The notes below the pieces were generated by a model. That model did not search any database. It was not told the DNA's origin and saw nothing but the letters and a program-made list of their open reading frames with translations. From Spirochaetaceae bacterium (lineage in GTDB: Bacteria > Spirochaetota > Spirochaetia > SZUA-6 > Bin103): a stretch of DNA of 10,215 nt. The position numbers were made by a program, and so were the translations under genes. Of this stretch, positions 8,204-10,215 are shown piece by piece (the first letter of the stretch is position 1; each line of letters starts with the position of its first letter). The stretch is taken from the NCBI GenBank assembly GCA_028820215.1, contig JAPPKD010000237.1, positions 1-10,215 on the forward strand, in the 5' to 3' direction.

Positions 8204-9743
8204 ACACGCCGCCGCCGGCTCGGCTCCGGCCACCTGCTGCTGATGGGACCCGCCGCGGCGTACATCGCCGTCTCCATCACCGCCTTGTCCGAGGGCGGTC
8301 CGACGCTGCTGGCGACGCTCGTGCTGATCTCCGCACTGCCGCTGCTGAGAGTCGCGCGGCGCCTGCGGCGCCTGCGGCGCATCCTCACGCCGACCGTGTC
8401 GAGCACGATCATCATGCTGATCCCGGTCACCCTGGCGCCGGTCATCTTCGACCTGTTCGGCCAGGAGCCGGCGGGGACGCCGCCGGTGGCCGCGCCGCTG
8501 ACGGCGGGCGTGACGCTGGCGGCGATCATGGTCCTGACCCTGCGTACCCGCGGGGTGGCGCGGGTCTGGGCGCCGGTGATCGGCGTGCTGGCAGGCTGCG
8601 TGGTCGGGGCCCTGTTCGGCACCTACGACGTGCAGCGGGTCATGGACGCCCACTGGATCGGGCTGCCACGCTTCTCGGCGTGGCCGGGACTGGACTTCTC
8701 GGCACTCGGGCGCCACTTCTGGCTGCTGCCGTCGTTCATGTTCCTGTCCCTGGCCGGAGCCGTCGAGACGGTCGGCGATGCGATCGCCATCCAGAAGGTC
8801 TCCTGGCGCCGGCCGCGCGCGACCGACTACACGCTGGTGCAGAACGCGGTGGCCACCGACGGCGTCGGCAACCTGCTCTCTGGGCTCGCCGGAACCCTGC
8901 CGACCACCACCTACTCGACCAGCGTCGGCATCGCCGAGATCACCGGCGTGGCGGCGCGCCGCGTCGGCGTGTTCGTCGGACTGCTGTTCTTGGTGCTGGC
9001 CTTCTTCCCGAAGGTCGTGTCGCTGCTGCTGGCCATCCCCAACGCGGTCGCCGGCGCCTTCACGCTGGCGCTGGCGGCGGTCCTGTTCACGCTGGGAATC
9101 AAGCTGGTGGTGGCATCCGGGCTGGACTACCGCAAGGGCGTGATCGTCGGGATCTCCTTCTGGGTGGGGGTTGGGTTCCAGAACGGATGGCTGTTCCCGG
9201 AGCTGCTGGACCAGGCGGGCGGCCGGCTGGGCGTGCTGCTGGGCAACGGCATGACCGCCGGCGGCATCATGGCGATCGTCCTGTCGCTGATCCTGGATCC
9301 GCCCGGACAGTGGAAGCGGCGGACGATGGAGCTGAACACCGAGGCGATTCCGGCCGTGGACGAGTTCGTGGTCGCGCTGGCCTCGCGGCGCGGCTGGAGG
9401 GAGGCCGCCATGACGCCGCTGCGCGCCGCCTGCGAGGAGGTGATCCTCTCGCTCAAGGAAGAGGAAGGATCCGTTCGCCGACGACCCCGAGTTCGCCTCG
9501 GAGCGGAGCCAGCGCCTGCGCGTGTCGGCGCGCATCGGCCGCGAATCGGGGGAGCTGGAGTTCGTCGCCGCGTTCGGGAGCGGCAACCTGGAGGACGAGA
9601 TGGCAACGCTCGGAGAACCCGACGCGTCAACGGCGGGAGAGGAAACCTCGCTGCGCCTGTTGCGCCACTACGCGTCGTCCATTCGGCACCAGAAGTACCG
9701 GAAGGCCGAAGTCGTGACCATCACGGTCAGGCGCCGGGGCTGA
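8204..9743 (+). pseudogene. NCS2-family xanthine/uracil-type permease, 5'-truncated and frameshifted
   Basis: NCS2 permeases import nucleobases with H+ or Na+. Recognisable sequence starts at about 8204 (RRRLGSGHLLLMG), which in full-length members lies roughly 80-100 residues into the protein, so the first one or two helices are missing. The frame runs directly from the antiporter stop (8177-8179) and has no usable start before an ATG at 8243, which falls inside the conserved segment and lacks a ribosome binding site. The core is well kept: GAVETVGDA with Glu175 (counting from that ATG) and GTLPTTTYSTSVGIAEITG. The family's QNxG signature reads TSVG here. After LKEEE (about 9466) the frame turns into unrelated Arg-rich sequence. 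Skipping one base (G9467) restores DPFADDPEFASER through to KAEVVTITVRRRG and a stop at 9741-9743. A sequencing or assembly error could explain the shift, but not the missing N-terminus. Confidence 0.75.
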
Positions 9744-9747
9744 CCTC

Positions 9748-10116
9748 CTACCTCAGGGCATCTTCCAGCCGCTTGGCCGCGCCGTCCAGGCGCTCGACGA
9801 ACTTGGCGATGCCCGGGGTGTTCTCCTTGAGGGCGGCGCTGTCCGGGTTGAAGTTGGCGCGGAAGTTCCTGATCCGTTCCAGCATCGTCTGGACGTGCTC
9901 GCGCTTCACGGAGAGGGGGTCGTCGCCGCTGTCCAGCAGCGCCTGTATCCGCTCGATGCCCACGTCCAGGCGCTCGGCGAACGCGGCGATGCCCGGCGCG
10001 TTCGCCTCAAGCGCCGCGAGGTCGGGATTGAATGCCCCGCGCAGCGTCTTGAAGACGGTCAGCACCGTTTCCACGTTGTCGCGCTCGACCGGGATGCGGT
10101 CGTCCGAATTTCCCAT
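9748..10116 (-). CDS. Small two-repeat alpha-helical protein, family unknown
   Basis: This is a 122-residue soluble protein built of two similar units, residues 10-61 and 70-121, offset by exactly 60 residues. Counting by eye, 25 of 52 positions are identical. Shared features are the FNPD..AL motif, the PGIA.F.ERLD motif and flanking heptad-like Leu/Val/Arg positions, so each unit probably forms a helical hairpin. No signal peptide, membrane helix, cysteine or catalytic motif is visible. The start is firm: GAAGGAG (10130-10124) lies 7 bases before ATG 10116, with a promoter just upstream. An in-frame ATG 42 bases earlier would lie upstream of this ribosome binding site and inside the promoter. 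The stop is 4 bases from that of the convergent broken permease. Both units are also similar at DNA level, indicating an internal duplication. I recognise no family. A binding or scaffold role is possible but cannot be shown. Confidence 0.8.
   Translation of the reverse strand: MGNSDDRIPVERDNVETVLTVFKTLRGAFNPDLAALEANAPGIAAFAERLDVGIERIQALLDSGDDPLSVKREHVQTMLERIRNFRANFNPDSAALKENTPGIAKFVERLDGAAKRLEDALR
9754..10089 (-). repeat. Internal tandem duplication in the small helical protein gene
   Basis: Units 10089-9934 and 9909-9754 are separated by a 24-base linker and offset by 180 bases. Short blocks are identical between the units, for example GTCCAGGCGCTCG on the plus strand at 9784-9796 and 9964-9976. 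The unit phase matches the protein repeat. Confidence 0.75.
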
Positions 10117-10140
10117 GTCAGATCTCCTTCCGGAACGGGG

Positions 10141-10168
10141 AGTATCGTAACCCGCCACGCGGTGTCAA
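10141..10168 (-). promoter_or_regulatory. Sigma-70-type promoter for the small helical protein
   Basis: Read on the minus strand, a perfect TTGACA (10168-10163) is followed by a 16-base spacer and GATACT (10146-10141), which matches the -10 consensus at four of six positions. Transcription would begin at about 10134, giving an approximately 18-base leader that contains the GAAGGAG ribosome binding site. This is the best promoter in the window. The remaining bases 10169-10215 show no gene. Confidence 0.6.
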
Positions 10169-10215
10169 GCTTCCCCACCGGCCGGGTCGGACCGGCGTTG
10201 GCATGGGAGAAACAC

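Noticed and set aside
8193..8242. ATG at 8193 opening a 16-codon peptide before the permease
   Set aside because: It stops at 8241-8243, is out of frame with the permease and has no ribosome binding site. It could be a leader peptide, but nothing supports that.
8356..8380. A 9-base unit repeated about 2.8 times in the permease
   Set aside because: It encodes an RRL-RRL stretch in a loop that is naturally Arg/Leu-rich in the family, so it is most likely codon-level chance or slippage.
9467..10150. Continuation of the permease frame to 10150 as a long fusion protein
   Set aside because: After 9467 this frame is Arg/Pro-rich, then runs antisense through the small repeat gene. The neighbouring frame restores sensible permease sequence, so the extension is a frameshift product.

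Overview
The window is about 10.2 kb of uniformly GC-rich DNA with bacterial gene density. It holds seven protein-coding genes that look real (one runs off the left edge), one broken transporter gene and two short coding remnants. Two lipoproteins with lipoboxes point to a diderm (Gram-negative-type) bacterium. The phylum cannot be read from this window. The mix of lamin-tail lipoproteins, a Gfo/Idh/MocA dehydrogenase and a large GAF/PAS kinase-regulator fusion would suit a free-living or host-associated environmental lineage, but that is inference. I see no rRNA, tRNA, CRISPR array or intact mobile element.

Left part (1-3103). The 5' end of an unidentified membrane protein lies on the minus strand (1-278). 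Next comes a 330-base stretch with no intact gene, holding a C-terminal scrap that resembles an alpha/beta hydrolase and a very stable GC-rich hairpin. Two adjacent minus-strand genes follow, 2977-2267 and then 2234-609. They encode paralogous lipoproteins that end in a lamin-tail (LTD) domain. They are probably one operon with the shorter gene first and the hairpin at its end. The longer copy carries about 300 extra residues of Ig-like beta-sandwich sequence between lipobox and LTD domain.

Middle (3104-5711). A 784-residue plus-strand protein is divergent from the LTD operon across a relatively AT-rich gap. It fuses a complete sensor histidine kinase (GAF, PAS, HisKA, HATPase) to a complete OmpR-type response regulator (receiver plus winged helix), so sensing, phosphotransfer and DNA binding sit on one soluble chain. 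Control of the divergent LTD operon is possible but not shown. The 253-base gap behind it contains a short relic that looks like an IS630-type transposase.

Right part (5712-10215). A Gfo/Idh/MocA dehydrogenase (minus) is divergent from a CPA1/NhaP Na+/H+ antiporter (plus). The 92-base gap between them holds a perfect 12-bp palindrome beside the antiporter start. Immediately after the antiporter is an NCS2 (xanthine/uracil-type) permease gene that lacks its first one or two membrane helices and has a clear +1 frameshift near its C-terminal domain. It is annotated as a pseudogene unless the frameshift is a sequencing error. Convergent to it, with only 4 bases between the stops, is a 122-residue protein made of two about 52-residue repeats 48% identical to each other. 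It has a strong promoter and ribosome binding site, and I recognise no family for it.

The most interesting items are the one-chain kinase-regulator facing the LTD lipoprotein pair, the tandem-repeat protein, and the doubly damaged NCS2 gene. I do not see convincing evidence for a wholly new multi-gene system.
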